A DNA stretch of 64,000 bases from Mycobacterium sp. Root265 (GCF_001428895.1 NZ_LMJA01000006.1:30805-94804), one strand, 5' to 3'; numbered from the stretch's first letter, positions 19,234 through 29,187 are shown. The notes: a model not told the origin generated them from the letters alone. Numbers and translations: made by a program.

Positions 19234-20115
19234 ATGGATCGATGGATGGGTGAGCTCGCACCGCAGCTGCGCGCTCTGGAGGAGTTGGCGGCGCGCGGCG
19301 GGCACATGACGCGGGCCGCCGACAGCCTCGGTATCCCGCAGTCCTCGATGAGCAGGCGTATCCACGCGCTGGAAAAAACGCTGGGGCTTGCCCTGCTCGT
19401 CCAGGACGGCCGCACCGTGCGGCTGACGCCGGCCGCCGTCCGGCTCGCCGACCGGGCCCGAGATCCGCTGCACGCCCTGGAAGCCGCGGTCGAGGCCGTC
19501 GCCGGAGAGGCCGACGCCCATCACGGCATCGTGCGACTCGGATTCCCGCTGACCATGGGCTCGGGGCGGTTGCCGACCCTGATCGCGGAGTTCCATCGTC
19601 GTGCGCCGAATATCCGGTTACAGATCAAGCAGGCGCACGGGTCGCAGCTGAGGGCCGACCTGAAATCCGGCGAGTTGGATGTCGCGGTGATGATTCCGGC
19701 GTCGGACGAGGTGCGCCACCACGTCATCGGGGTGCAGACGATCCTCGCCGTGCTGCCGGCGAAGCACCGTCTCGCGGGGCGCAAGAGGTTGCGCCTCAAT
19801 GAGCTGCGCGACGAACCCTTCATCGCGAACCCGGTGAGCTACAACCTGCGCCAGTTGACCGAGACGTGGTGCGCAGCGGCGGGTTTCACCCCGCAGATCG
19901 CCGTCGAGATCACCGAGTTCGCCACCATGCACGAGTTGATCGGCCGCGGCCTGGGCATCGCGCTGCTCCCCCATGACGAACGCAGCGCACCGAATACCGT
20001 CGAGGTCGCGCTGACCCCCAACACCTACCATCGCGAGATCGCGCTGGCCTGGTCACCCACCGCCGTCACACCGGCGAGCCGGCGACTGCTCGCCTTCCTC
20101 CGCGAACAGTTCTGA
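19234..20115 (+). CDS. LysR-family transcriptional regulator
   Basis: 293 residues, the standard LysR length. The N-terminal winged helix-turn-helix reads RALEELAARGGHMTRAADSL, GIPQSSMSRRIHALEKTLG (residues ~13-50). The remainder is a periplasmic-binding-like effector domain. LysR regulators usually bind the intergenic region shared with a divergently transcribed target. Here that region is the 64 bp between it and mqo (19170-19233), making mqo and the two small genes behind it the likely targets. The effector is unknown. Its 3' end lies 3 bp from the convergent exporter permease. Confidence 0.92.
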   Translation: MDRWMGELAPQLRALEELAARGGHMTRAADSLGIPQSSMSRRIHALEKTLGLALLVQDGRTVRLTPAAVRLADRARDPLHALEAAVEAVAGEADAHHGIVRLGFPLTMGSGRLPTLIAEFHRRAPNIRLQIKQAHGSQLRADLKSGELDVAVMIPASDEVRHHVIGVQTILAVLPAKHRLAGRKRLRLNELRDEPFIANPVSYNLRQLTETWCAAAGFTPQIAVEITEFATMHELIGRGLGIALLPHDERSAPNTVEVALTPNTYHREIALAWSPTAVTPASRRLLAFLREQF

Positions 20116-20118
20116 GGA

Positions 20119-20943
20119 TCAGCGCGTCTCCGACCAACGGAAGACGGTGAGGCAGCCGATCAACCCCCCGATACTCCACGCCGCAAGCACGAAGAAAATC
20201 CGCCAGTGTTCCCAACTGCCTGCGGGTTCGATGGCGGCCATTTCGGGCGGCAGCAGCACCGACCTGAATCCCTGGGCCATCCACTTGACCGGGAACAGCG
20301 AGCCGATCACCAGCATCCACGTGGGGAGCACCATGATCGGGACGTACGTGCCGGACACGAACTGCAGTCCCACCGCGGGACCATTCGTCAGGGCGGCGGC
20401 CGACACCGCACTGCTGGCGACGTTGCTGATGAGTACCCCGAGCAACGAACAGCTGATGACGCCCAGCAGGAACACCCAGGTCAGGGTGAACCAGCCGAAA
20501 ACGTCGGTGGGCAGGCGGAGACCGAACGCGAGCACACCGACCACCAGCAGCAGCACGGCCTCGGCCAGACTGACCACGAGCACCAGCATGATCTTGCCGA
20601 TGAAGTAGGACGTCGCCGTCGTGGGAGTTCCGTGCAGGCGGCGCAGGGCCCCGGTCTCCCGATCGGCCGCGATACTGATGCCCAGATTCACGAAGGACGT
20701 CGACAGGATTCCGTAGGCGAGCATGCTGGCCGCGATCACCGCTCCGGTGCTGACGTTGCCGTAGGGCAGTTTCGCGGAGAAGATCGAGCCCAGAAGCAGA
20801 CAGATCACCGCCGGCATCGAGAAGGTCAGTACCACCTGCTCGGGCCTGCGGTAGAACATCTTCAGTTCCGGGATGACCCGCGAGAATCCGATCCGCGCCA
20901 CCGACGGGATCGGTGCCCGGGTGTGCTGGCCTACGGTACTCAC
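20119..20943 (-). CDS. ABC-2 type exporter permease
   Basis: 274 residues from a GTG at 20943 that overlaps the ATPase stop by 4 bp (GTGA). Six hydrophobic segments are visible, including VVLTFSMPAVICLLLGSIF, IMLVLVVSLAEAVLLLVVG and TWVFLLGVISCSLLGVLI. The cytoplasmic DRETGALRRLHGTPTT element is typical of daunorubicin-resistance (DrrB) type permeases. With the adjacent ATPase it should export a lipophilic small molecule. As the last gene of the polyketide operon, its probable cargo is the polyketide product. That assignment is from context only. Confidence 0.9.
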   Translation of the reverse strand: MSTVGQHTRAPIPSVARIGFSRVIPELKMFYRRPEQVVLTFSMPAVICLLLGSIFSAKLPYGNVSTGAVIAASMLAYGILSTSFVNLGISIAADRETGALRRLHGTPTTATSYFIGKIMLVLVVSLAEAVLLLVVGVLAFGLRLPTDVFGWFTLTWVFLLGVISCSLLGVLISNVASSAVSAAALTNGPAVGLQFVSGTYVPIMVLPTWMLVIGSLFPVKWMAQGFRSVLLPPEMAAIEPAGSWEHWRIFFVLAAWSIGGLIGCLTVFRWSETR

Positions 20944-21791
20944 GAATGGCCGATCAGCTGGAGATAGGCATCTTCGAGGGTCGGGCGGGTCACCGTCAGG
21001 CGGTCGAGTTCGGCGTGACCACTGCTGAGCTGCCGGATCAGTTCGGTGGGCGTCGCCGTCCGTTCCACCCGTTCCCGGCCGTCCTCCATCCACCGGACAG
21101 TCGCCGCGGTGTCGACGTGCTCGATCAGCCTGGCGGGCGAGTCCACGGCGACGACCGTCCCGGCTGCCACGACGGCGACACGGTCCGCCAGCGCGGCCGC
21201 CTCCTCCAGGTAGTGCGTCGTCATCACGATGGTGGTGCCGTCCGCTGCCAGCAATCTGATGAGTTCCCAGAACTGTTGCCGGGCTTCGGGATCGAATCCG
21301 GTGGTCGGCTCGTCGAGGAACAGCAGCTCGGGCCGGCCGACGATGCCGAGGGCGACATCGAGGCGGCGGCGCTGACCGCCCGACAGCGTCCTGACCCTCG
21401 CCGCGGCGACAGATGCGAGGCCGACGAGATCCAGCACCTCTGCCGGGTCTCTGGCGCCGCCGTAGCAACTGCCGAACATCTGCACGGTTTCGCCGACGGT
21501 GAGCATCCCGGCGTCGCTGACCTCCTGAAGAACGATGCCGACCCGTGCGCGCCAATGTCTGTCCGCGGTTCCCGGGTCCGCGCCGAGCACGCTCACCTGG
21601 CCGGCATCACGCCTGCGGTTTCCCTCCAGGATCTCGACCGTCGTCGACTTGCCCGCGCCATTGGGGCCGAGGATCGCGAAGATCTCCCCGTATTCGACAT
21701 CGAGGTCGAGGTTCGCTACCGCCCGGAGGGTTCCGTAGGACTTGGACAAGCCGCGCACCTGTACCGCCCGGGACTGGGCCGCACCGCTCAC
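20940..21791 (-). CDS. ABC exporter ATP-binding protein (DrrA type)
   Basis: 283 residues. Walker A is GPNGAGKSTTVE, the Q loop VGIVLQEVSDAG, the signature LSGGQRRRLDVALG, Walker B LLFLDEPTTGFDP and the H-loop TTHYLEEAAALADR, so the ATPase is intact. The C-terminal ~70 residues carry the DrrA-like extension (RPTLEDAYLQL). It powers the following permease. The GTG start overlaps the stop of the polyketide synthase by 4 bp, so synthase and exporter are translationally coupled. This argues that the pump serves the synthase product. Confidence 0.94.
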   Translation of the reverse strand: MSGAAQSRAVQVRGLSKSYGTLRAVANLDLDVEYGEIFAILGPNGAGKSTTVEILEGNRRRDAGQVSVLGADPGTADRHWRARVGIVLQEVSDAGMLTVGETVQMFGSCYGGARDPAEVLDLVGLASVAAARVRTLSGGQRRRLDVALGIVGRPELLFLDEPTTGFDPEARQQFWELIRLLAADGTTIVMTTHYLEEAAALADRVAVVAAGTVVAVDSPARLIEHVDTAATVRWMEDGRERVERTATPTELIRQLSSGHAELDRLTVTRPTLEDAYLQLIGHS

Positions 21792-24700
21792 GGCTGCACC
21801 CTGCCGGCCTCCGGTTGGGTGTCCTCGGCCTCGATCTCCGCCAACAGCGCCCGCAATTCGGCCTCGGACAGATCGTCCAGCAGGGCGTCGACATCGTCAT
21901 GCTCCACACCGGTCTCGTCGTCGGTCGCGTCCTCGACCACGACGGGCGCATCGCCGTGTATGGCGTGCAACTCGGTGAGTATCCGGTCGGACAGCGAGTT
22001 CACGCTGACGCCGCGCAAGATCTCCAGCACGGGCACGTCGATCGAGAAGGTCGCGTTGATGCGCACCCGGAACTCCATGGCCATCATCGAGTCCAGACCG
22101 ATATCGTCGAGCATCGCTGCGGGCTCGATATCGGTGGCGCTGCAATCGAACACATCGGCCACGACCTGTTGGACACGCTCGGAGATGAGGGCGGCCCGCC
22201 CGCCCTCCGGGGTCGCGGCCAGTAGGTCGAGAATCGAGGATCCCGAGGCGTCCGGTGCCGTGGCCGCATCGACGGATTCGAGCTCGCCGAACATCGCCGG
22301 TAGCGGTCCACCCATTCCTGCCTGGCGGGCCCGGTTCCAGTCGACGGTGATCGCCACGACAGTGGGCACCGTCTGCTTGATGAGCCTGTCGAGGATCCGG
22401 GCCCCCACGGCGGGGGTGATGAGCTCGATTCCCCGCTGCGCGTAGACCTTCTCCAACTTGAGCTCCTCGACCATTCCCACCGACCACGGCCCCCAGCCGA
22501 TGGTGAGGGCCGGCAGTCCCTGCCCGCGACGGTGGTGGGCAAAGGCGTCCAGGAACGCATTGGCCGCGGCGTAATTTCCCTGCCCCGGCGCGGCGATCGT
22601 CGAACCGGCGGAACCGAACATGACGAAGAAGTCCAGGTTCTGACCCTCGAAGGCGTGGTGCAGCACCCTGGTGCCGATGATCTTCGGCGCGGTCACCTTT
22701 GCGTAGTCGTCCTCGCTCATGTTGACCAACAGTTGATCACGCACCGAGCCTGCGGCATGGACGATGCCGCGCACGGGCCGGCCGCCGCGGGACAGATGGT
22801 CGGCCAGCCAGCCGGTCACGTCGTCGGCGCTCGTGACATCGACACTGGCCGTGTCGATATGGGCGCCGAGCCGTTCGATCATCTGTAGTGCAGTGACGGT
22901 CTCGAAGTGCGGATCTCCCTTGGTCAGCCCGGCCCACTGGGCTCTTGCCGGGATGGGAGTCCGCCCGAGCAGGGTGATGTGGCGGGCGCCGCGCTCCGCC
23001 AGATAGGTGGCCACGACCCGGCCCAGCGCACCCGCCCCGCCGGTGACCACGTACGTCGCATCGGCGGAGAGCTTCGTCGGGAAAGGATATGTCAGTTCCT
23101 TGCACAGCCGCAGGCGAGGAACGAACGTCTTCGCACCGCGGATCGCGATCTGATCCTCGCTCCCGCCACCGAGCACATGGTCGCTGATCCGCGTGGCGAT
23201 CTCCGGGTGGCCATCGGCGTCGTCGATATCGACGAGCCCGCCCCAGTACCCGGAGAACTCCTGGTGTCCGATGACGCGGCCCAGGCCCCACATCGAGGCC
23301 TGATCCACACCGGTGAGGGGGGTGCCGGGCGTCGGCTGCGAATTGGCGGTCACCAGAAAGAGTCTGGGTGTGACGGTGTGCAGCTCGGCCAGCGTCTTCA
23401 CCAGCCGAAGAACGGTGAAAGGACCGATCTCGTCGGAGTCGGCGCCGTCCGCCGACATGTCCAGCGGCCAGCAATCGATGATGCCGGCGAGGCCGCCGTC
23501 ACCGGTGGTGTGCCTGTCGATCAGCGCACGCCAGTCGACGCCCCCGGCCGCGTGCCGCACGGTGTCGACGAGGTGACCGCGGGACCGCAACTCGTCGGCG
23601 AGTGCCTCCCCGACGCCGGACTCGTCGGCCAACACCAGCCAGCCTGCCGCTGCGGAGTCCGGCACGGCGACGGGATCCGCTGCGGTGTCCTCGATTTCGA
23701 ACCACTGCAGTTCGTACAGCCCCTTGTCGATGTGCTCGACGGACATCCGGGAGGACGACGTCAACGATTGCACGGTGAACCCGTCGAAGACGGCGAGCAC
23801 ACCACCCTCCTGGTCGGTGATCGAGATATCGCACTCGACGGCGTCCCGGGTCGCCGACACCACGCGCACCTGCACCCGCATGTTTGGGGTGGGAGATCCA
23901 AAGACCGCGCAGTGCCGGATACGGGTGGGCAGATACGGGTCTTCGTTCTCTTCCTGGCCGGAGAACGGTGCTCCGAAGAGCGTCTGGAAGGCTCCGTCGA
24001 TGAGCGCCGGGTGGAACCGATATTCGCCGGCCTGGTCCGCGATGTCGGCGGGCATCGTCAACTCGGCGATCGCCCAGTCGTGACCGGCCGTCACCCCGGA
24101 CACCGACCGGAAGGCCCGGCCGTAGTCGAACCCGAGGTCACTCGTCCGGCGGTAGAACTCGTCGCCATCCATCTCGGTCTGGGGCCCCTCCGCGGGGTTG
24201 CCGGCATCGGGCGGCACCGCCGCCAGGGTGCCGAGTTCGGCGGTCGCCGTGATCGCCCATTTCAGGTCACCGTCCGAGGTGGCCGTGAAGGAGGAGAATT
24301 CCAGCGTGCCGTCGTCCTTGTTGAGAGTGGTCCTGATGATCGGATCACAGGTGTCGTCCAGGATGACGGCACGGTGCAGCACGAGATTGTCGACGCTGTG
24401 GTCGGATCCGTAGGTTTCCCGTCCGGCGGCCATCGCCATCTCGACGTACACCGCGCCCGGCACCACCACGCTGCCCTGTATACGGTGATCGGCGAGGAAT
24501 TGGTGGGTGGCGGTGCTGATCTCGGCCTCCCAGGTGGGATGCACGCCGCGAACCGGCTGACCGAGCAACGGATGCACCGGTCGGTAGAACAGGGCTTCGT
24601 CGATTTCGTGATTGTCGTGCCAGTAACGTTTGGTCTGCCACGGATAGCCGGGAATCTTCAGCAGGCGCGCATCGCCGCGGGGGTACAGGCGATCCCAGGC

Positions 24701-27295
24701 GATGTCGTGGCCGGTGTTGTGCAAGACCCCCAGGCAGTTCAGCAGCGTGCGCACGTCGTCGTCCTCACGACGCTGCGCCGCGGTCACCGAAACACGCTGG
24801 GTGCCGGCTATTTCCAGGATGGAAGCCGCCAGCACGGGGTGGGGCCCGAGCTCGATGAAGTGGGTGAAATCGTCGTCGAGCATCCGGCGCAGTGCCGGTT
24901 CGAAGAGAACGGTGGCACGGGTGTTCTGCCACCAGTAGGCCGCCCCCGCGTCATAACCGGTCAACAGTTCACCGGTGACCGTCGAATAGAGCGGCAACTG
25001 TGCGGACTTCGACGACAGACCCGACAGCGCACCGTAGAGCTCATCCTTGATGGCGTCCATGTAGTGGGTGTGGTAGGGCACCTTGACGGCCAGGTAACGG
25101 TTGAAGACCTGCGCCTCGTCCAGTTGGCGGGCAATGTCTTCCAGGACGTCGCCGTCGCCCGCGACGGTGACCGCGGAGGGACTGTTGATGGCGGCGATCG
25201 ACACCCGGCGACCGAATTCGTCGATCATCTTCTCGTCGAGCGTGCGTATGAGGGTGTCGGCGTCCAGGCCGACAGCCAGCATGCGACCCTGCCCGCTGGT
25301 GCGCTGTTGCAGGCGGCTGCGATGATGGATCACCTCGACGGCCTGCTCGAACGACAGCAGACCGGCCAGGTGGTGTGCTGCGACTTCGCCTGCGCTGTGG
25401 CCGATCACGGCGTCCGGAGTGATACCGAAGTGGGCGAGCTGCTCAGCGAGGGCCACCTGAATCGCGAAGTTGGCGGGCTGAGCGAACTCTGTTTCGTCCA
25501 TCCGGGAACATGATTCGTCGCGTCGCAGCTCCTCGATCAGCGACCAGTCCGCGTACCTGGACAATTCCCGGGAGCTGCGCATGATGCTCTCGGTGAAGAC
25601 AGGGAACACATCGAGCAATCCCCGGCACATCTTCCACCACTGCGGACCCATGCCGGTGCAGACGAAGGCGACCTTGGGCGGAGCGGAAGGGGTTCGGCCG
25701 GTTGTGATCTCACCGCCGTTGCCGACGGCCCGCAATTGTTCGCGCGCATCGACGGTGTCTTCGGCGATCAATGTGTGCCGGTGGCTGAGGTGCGCGCGCC
25801 GCTGGGCGAGGGTATAGCCGAGGTCGGACAACGCGATGTCGGGATGGCGGTCCAGGTGGTCGGCCAACCGAGCGGCCGCCGCCACCAGAGCCTGTTCGCT
25901 GCGCCCCGATATCGGCAGCACGGTCAGCGGCAGTGTTGCGCTGCCCCCAACGGGGTCCTGCCGCGCAGAGGGAGGTTCGGCAAGCACCACGTGGGCGTTG
26001 GTACCCCCGAAGCCGAACGAGTTGACCCCTGCCACCCGGCGCTCGGTGTCGGGGAACGGCCTTCCCGCGGACGGGATGTCGAGTTTGAGTTCGGTGACCG
26101 AGACGTGCCTGGTGGGGTTCTTCAGATGCAGGTTGGCCGGCACGTACCCGTGCTTGACAACGAGCGCCGCCTTGATCAGCCCGGCCACTCCCGCCCCGGC
26201 TTCCAGATGACCGATGTTGGTTTTGACGGACCCGATCAACAGCGGTTGCGTCGCCGGTCGGTCGGAGGTGAGCGCTTGGGCCAGGGCCCGCATCTCGATG
26301 GGATCACCGACCGGCGTGCCGGTACCGTGCGCTTCCACGTACCCGATCTCGGCCGGCCCGACGCCGGCGCGATCCAGTGCCGTTCTGATCGCCGCTTCCT
26401 GCGCTTCTTCGCGGGGCACGGTGATGCCGTCGGTGTGCCCGTCCTGCGAGACGGCGGTACCGAGGATCTGTGCGTAGACATCGTCCCCGTCGGCCAGCGC
26501 CTGCGCCAACGGTTTGATGACGACGACGGCACCGCCCTCGCCCCGCGCGTAACCGTCCGCGGACTCGTCGAAGGCCTTGCTCCGCCCCTCGGGGCTGAGG
26601 AATCCGCTGCGCGATTCCGCGATGGCGGTATTGGGACCGAGCATCAGGTTGACACCACCGGCGAGTGCCACAGCGCATTCGCCGTTCCAGATGCTCTGCG
26701 CGGCAAGGTGCACAGCGACCAGCGAGCTCGAGCATGCCGTGTCGATCGTCATGCTCGGACCGCGGAAGTCGAACGCATGCGAGATGCGGTTCGCCAGCAT
26801 CGTCATCATCATCCCGGTGGCCGAATGGGCCTTGAACTGATACCGGCTGCTGCGACCCTGGTTCTGCAGGAGCTGATAGTCGAGGGTGAAACCTCCGATG
26901 AACACACCGACGTCGGTACCCGCCAGTCGATCCACGGGTATCCCCCCGTCTTCGAACGCCTCCCAGGTCACCTCCAGCAGCAGACGTTGCTGGGGGTCGA
27001 GAGAGTGGGCCTCGCGCGGCGAGATACCGAAGAACTGGGGATCGAACTGATCGACCTCGGGCAGGAATCCGCCCCGCCGAGTGGCGACCTTGCCCATTTT
27101 CGCCGGGTTGGGGTCGTGGTAGCGCGCGGCATCCCACCGTGACGCGGGAACCTCACCGGTCGCATCGACCTCATCGCACAGCAAGCGCCAAAAGGCCTCT
27201 GCCGAGTCGGCACCACCGGGGAATCTGCATCCGACTCCGACTATCGCGAGCGGTTCACGGTTACTGGGCAGTGGATCGGTCACAGTCATCGGCAC
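21788..27295 (-). CDS. Type I polyketide synthase, KS-AT-DH-KR-ACP (probably iterative)
   Basis: 1835 residues. The KS (~15-440) has Cys188 in DTACSSS, His323 in EAHGTGT and His363. The AT (~545-840) has Ser634 in GHSAGE, and YHTH (741-744) where malonyl enzymes usually have HAFH. The DH (~905-1175) has His937 in HxxxGxxxxP and Asp1100 in DGAFQ. The KR (~1410-1605) has GGAGALG, Ser1562, Tyr1575, and Asp1520 where B-type KRs have the diagnostic Asp. ACP Ser1736 is in GLDSMM. An acidic C-terminal helix (~1800-1823) resembles a docking segment. No ER or thioesterase is present. Domain order and size match iterative 6-methylsalicylate/naphthoate-type synthases (family knowledge); the product is unknown. 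A halogenase-like gene lies 95 bp upstream, and the exporter overlaps downstream. Confidence 0.93.
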   Translation of the reverse strand: MPMTVTDPLPSNREPLAIVGVGCRFPGGADSAEAFWRLLCDEVDATGEVPASRWDAARYHDPNPAKMGKVATRRGGFLPEVDQFDPQFFGISPREAHSLDPQQRLLLEVTWEAFEDGGIPVDRLAGTDVGVFIGGFTLDYQLLQNQGRSSRYQFKAHSATGMMMTMLANRISHAFDFRGPSMTIDTACSSSLVAVHLAAQSIWNGECAVALAGGVNLMLGPNTAIAESRSGFLSPEGRSKAFDESADGYARGEGGAVVVIKPLAQALADGDDVYAQILGTAVSQDGHTDGITVPREEAQEAAIRTALDRAGVGPAEIGYVEAHGTGTPVGDPIEMRALAQALTSDRPATQPLLIGSVKTNIGHLEAGAGVAGLIKAALVVKHGYVPANLHLKNPTRHVSVTELKLDIPSAGRPFPDTERRVAGVNSFGFGGTNAHVVLAEPPSARQDPVGGSATLPLTVLPISGRSEQALVAAAARLADHLDRHPDIALSDLGYTLAQRRAHLSHRHTLIAEDTVDAREQLRAVGNGGEITTGRTPSAPPKVAFVCTGMGPQWWKMCRGLLDVFPVFTESIMRSSRELSRYADWSLIEELRRDESCSRMDETEFAQPANFAIQVALAEQLAHFGITPDAVIGHSAGEVAAHHLAGLLSFEQAVEVIHHRSRLQQRTSGQGRMLAVGLDADTLIRTLDEKMIDEFGRRVSIAAINSPSAVTVAGDGDVLEDIARQLDEAQVFNRYLAVKVPYHTHYMDAIKDELYGALSGLSSKSAQLPLYSTVTGELLTGYDAGAAYWWQNTRATVLFEPALRRMLDDDFTHFIELGPHPVLAASILEIAGTQRVSVTAAQRREDDDVRTLLNCLGVLHNTGHDIAWDRLYPRGDARLLKIPGYPWQTKRYWHDNHEIDEALFYRPVHPLLGQPVRGVHPTWEAEISTATHQFLADHRIQGSVVVPGAVYVEMAMAAGRETYGSDHSVDNLVLHRAVILDDTCDPIIRTTLNKDDGTLEFSSFTATSDGDLKWAITATAELGTLAAVPPDAGNPAEGPQTEMDGDEFYRRTSDLGFDYGRAFRSVSGVTAGHDWAIAELTMPADIADQAGEYRFHPALIDGAFQTLFGAPFSGQEENEDPYLPTRIRHCAVFGSPTPNMRVQVRVVSATRDAVECDISITDQEGGVLAVFDGFTVQSLTSSSRMSVEHIDKGLYELQWFEIEDTAADPVAVPDSAAAGWLVLADESGVGEALADELRSRGHLVDTVRHAAGGVDWRALIDRHTTGDGGLAGIIDCWPLDMSADGADSDEIGPFTVLRLVKTLAELHTVTPRLFLVTANSQPTPGTPLTGVDQASMWGLGRVIGHQEFSGYWGGLVDIDDADGHPEIATRISDHVLGGGSEDQIAIRGAKTFVPRLRLCKELTYPFPTKLSADATYVVTGGAGALGRVVATYLAERGARHITLLGRTPIPARAQWAGLTKGDPHFETVTALQMIERLGAHIDTASVDVTSADDVTGWLADHLSRGGRPVRGIVHAAGSVRDQLLVNMSEDDYAKVTAPKIIGTRVLHHAFEGQNLDFFVMFGSAGSTIAAPGQGNYAAANAFLDAFAHHRRGQGLPALTIGWGPWSVGMVEELKLEKVYAQRGIELITPAVGARILDRLIKQTVPTVVAITVDWNRARQAGMGGPLPAMFGELESVDAATAPDASGSSILDLLAATPEGGRAALISERVQQVVADVFDCSATDIEPAAMLDDIGLDSMMAMEFRVRINATFSIDVPVLEILRGVSVNSLSDRILTELHAIHGDAPVVVEDATDDETGVEHDDVDALLDDLSEAELRALLAEIEAEDTQPEAGRVQP

Positions 27296-27390
27296 TTTCT
27301 CGTCGCGCTACACACTTCCCGAGGTATTCGTAGCCGCGGTCGCGACGGATGGGGTCCCGGACGGATGAATTTCGGCCAATGTTCGCGGGC

Positions 27391-29187
27391 TCAGCTCGGC
27401 TGCAAGACCGGCGATCCGGTGACGATCCAGTCGGAGCTGATCGGGTCGGCCTCCTGATCCCTGCGGTACGCCGCCCGCAACTCGCGCAACAGCGGATCGC
27501 GCTGCCAGGCCTGGACCTGATGCATGGCCTCGTCGTCCTCGAACATCGTGGACTTCGCCGCGAGCACCGTCTCGACGAGCTGACCTGCAATCTGGTGCAG
27601 CAACCGAGCATTGGCGTCGAACTGGGCATCGAAGTTCGGACTGGGCTCCACCATCGCGGTGTGCAGCGACACCATGAAGTTCAACGGCGCGTACAAGTCC
27701 ATGAACGGTACCGTCGCCAACTCGTTCGCGGGTCCACTGCCCTCCAACGCAGCCCACTCCCGGAAGAAACGCTGAATACGGTTGCTGAGCGCGATGAGAC
27801 CTTCGAGCTGGGGGACGAACTCCGGGTCGTCGGTGATGCGGACGAACCGGTCGTTCATGTAGAGCAGGCCGATGAATCCCCAGTAGAAGGCGATGTCCCA
27901 GACGACCTTCGCCGACATCACCGCCGGGGTTCCCATCAGCACGTACTGGTCCTGGTACACGGCCAGCCACATCTCGGTGAGCGACCGGAACAGCGTGTCA
28001 CTGACCTGCGCGCGGGCCACCACGTGCTCGCCGTTCAGGTCGCGGACGACCATGTCGGTGATCAGGCCGTTGCCGATCGCGACGAGGTCCAACCCGGATG
28101 AGTACAGCGGATCCAGGAACACACCGGCGTCACCGGTGAGGCACCAGCGGTCAGCACCGTCGAAGATCTTGCTGGCGCCATGGCTGTACTTCTTCATGAC
28201 CCGGAAGTCCTTGATCTGGTGCTCATGTTCGGCCAGCACCGCGTCGCACTGCGGTTCGTGTTCACCCAGCCACGCCCTGGCCTTGGGCAGCGTGTTGAAC
28301 CCCTCGAACGGATGCAGAGCGGGGTCTGCGACGATACCCACGCTGGTGGCTCCGGAGCCCAGTCGGATCAGCCAGACCCAGTAGCCCTCCCCCATCAGAT
28401 GGTTCGTCGACATGGCCCGATTGCCCTCCACGAGACGGCTGTGAAAGTCGGGGTCGTCGCTCCACCCATTGACATCGATCTCAGTGGCCACACGCAGCCA
28501 TGCCGCATTGCAGTGATGCTCGTTGGGCTGTTTGAGGTTGAGTTGTCGGGGCAACACCCGGTTACGGCCAGACGCGTCGACCACCCACCTGACCGTGGTG
28601 TCCGCGCGGTGTTGATCGGTCTGAATGGACACCGTGTGGGAGCTGTCGTCACCGCCGAGGGCGACGGAGGCGACGCGACCGCGCCGGATGTCGACACCCG
28701 CTGCCAGACAACGGGTGTGCAACTCGTTCTCCAGTCGTCCCCGATCGATCTGATAGGTGACCAGGGGGACGAACGACGAACCGCCGAGCTCCATCCGGGA
28801 CGCGATGTCGCTGTTGCGCCCGTGCGAGAAGAACATCCGCAGACCCATCTTGCGGATGTGGGCGGTGCTCAGGTGTTCGCCCAAGCCCAGCCGGTCACGC
28901 AGGTAGTGCGCGGACACCTCGACCGTCGATTCACCGACGGTGTGGGTGATCTCCGGCACCGGATGGGTGTTCGGCTCGATGATCAGGATGCGGGTGTGCG
29001 GACGCGCGTTCCTGATTTCCAGCGCCAGGGCCATGGCGGCGATGCCACCACCGGCGATCGCGACATCGTGATCGGTCGACGGGGCATCGGCGGTGGGCAG
29101 CTGGCTTCTGATCTTTCGTGCGAGGGCCGCCCGGGCCTGCGCATCGAGTCGCGAGAGTTGGGGCCGCATGCATTTCAACATACCCAC
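27391..29187 (-). CDS. Flavin-dependent halogenase-like FAD oxidoreductase
   Basis: 598 residues from a GTG at 29187; ATGs at 29181 and 29169 are alternatives and none has a clear ribosome-binding site. FAD binding is shown by DVAIAGGGIAAMALALE (41-57) and TGDAGVFLDP (351-360). The tryptophan-halogenase family is indicated by F-x2-P-x2-S-x-G (357-365) and by W270-x-W-x-I274. In true halogenases that last motif ends in Pro, but here it ends in Arg275. Lys113 (IRKMG) may match the conserved halogenase lysine. It could halogenate a carrier-bound or free aromatic polyketide, or have drifted to hydroxylation. It lies between the antiporter and polyketide synthase genes on the same strand. Confidence 0.8.
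   Translation of the reverse strand: MGMLKCMRPQLSRLDAQARAALARKIRSQLPTADAPSTDHDVAIAGGGIAAMALALEIRNARPHTRILIIEPNTHPVPEITHTVGESTVEVSAHYLRDRLGLGEHLSTAHIRKMGLRMFFSHGRNSDIASRMELGGSSFVPLVTYQIDRGRLENELHTRCLAAGVDIRRGRVASVALGGDDSSHTVSIQTDQHRADTTVRWVVDASGRNRVLPRQLNLKQPNEHHCNAAWLRVATEIDVNGWSDDPDFHSRLVEGNRAMSTNHLMGEGYWVWLIRLGSGATSVGIVADPALHPFEGFNTLPKARAWLGEHEPQCDAVLAEHEHQIKDFRVMKKYSHGASKIFDGADRWCLTGDAGVFLDPLYSSGLDLVAIGNGLITDMVVRDLNGEHVVARAQVSDTLFRSLTEMWLAVYQDQYVLMGTPAVMSAKVVWDIAFYWGFIGLLYMNDRFVRITDDPEFVPQLEGLIALSNRIQRFFREWAALEGSGPANELATVPFMDLYAPLNFMVSLHTAMVEPSPNFDAQFDANARLLHQIAGQLVETVLAAKSTMFEDDEAMHQVQAWQRDPLLRELRAAYRRDQEADPISSDWIVTGSPVLQPS

Noticed and set aside
22907-25513. Plus-strand open frame of 868 codons opposite the polyketide synthase
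   Set aside because: The synthase on the other strand is fully supported by catalytic motifs; the antisense frame has none.
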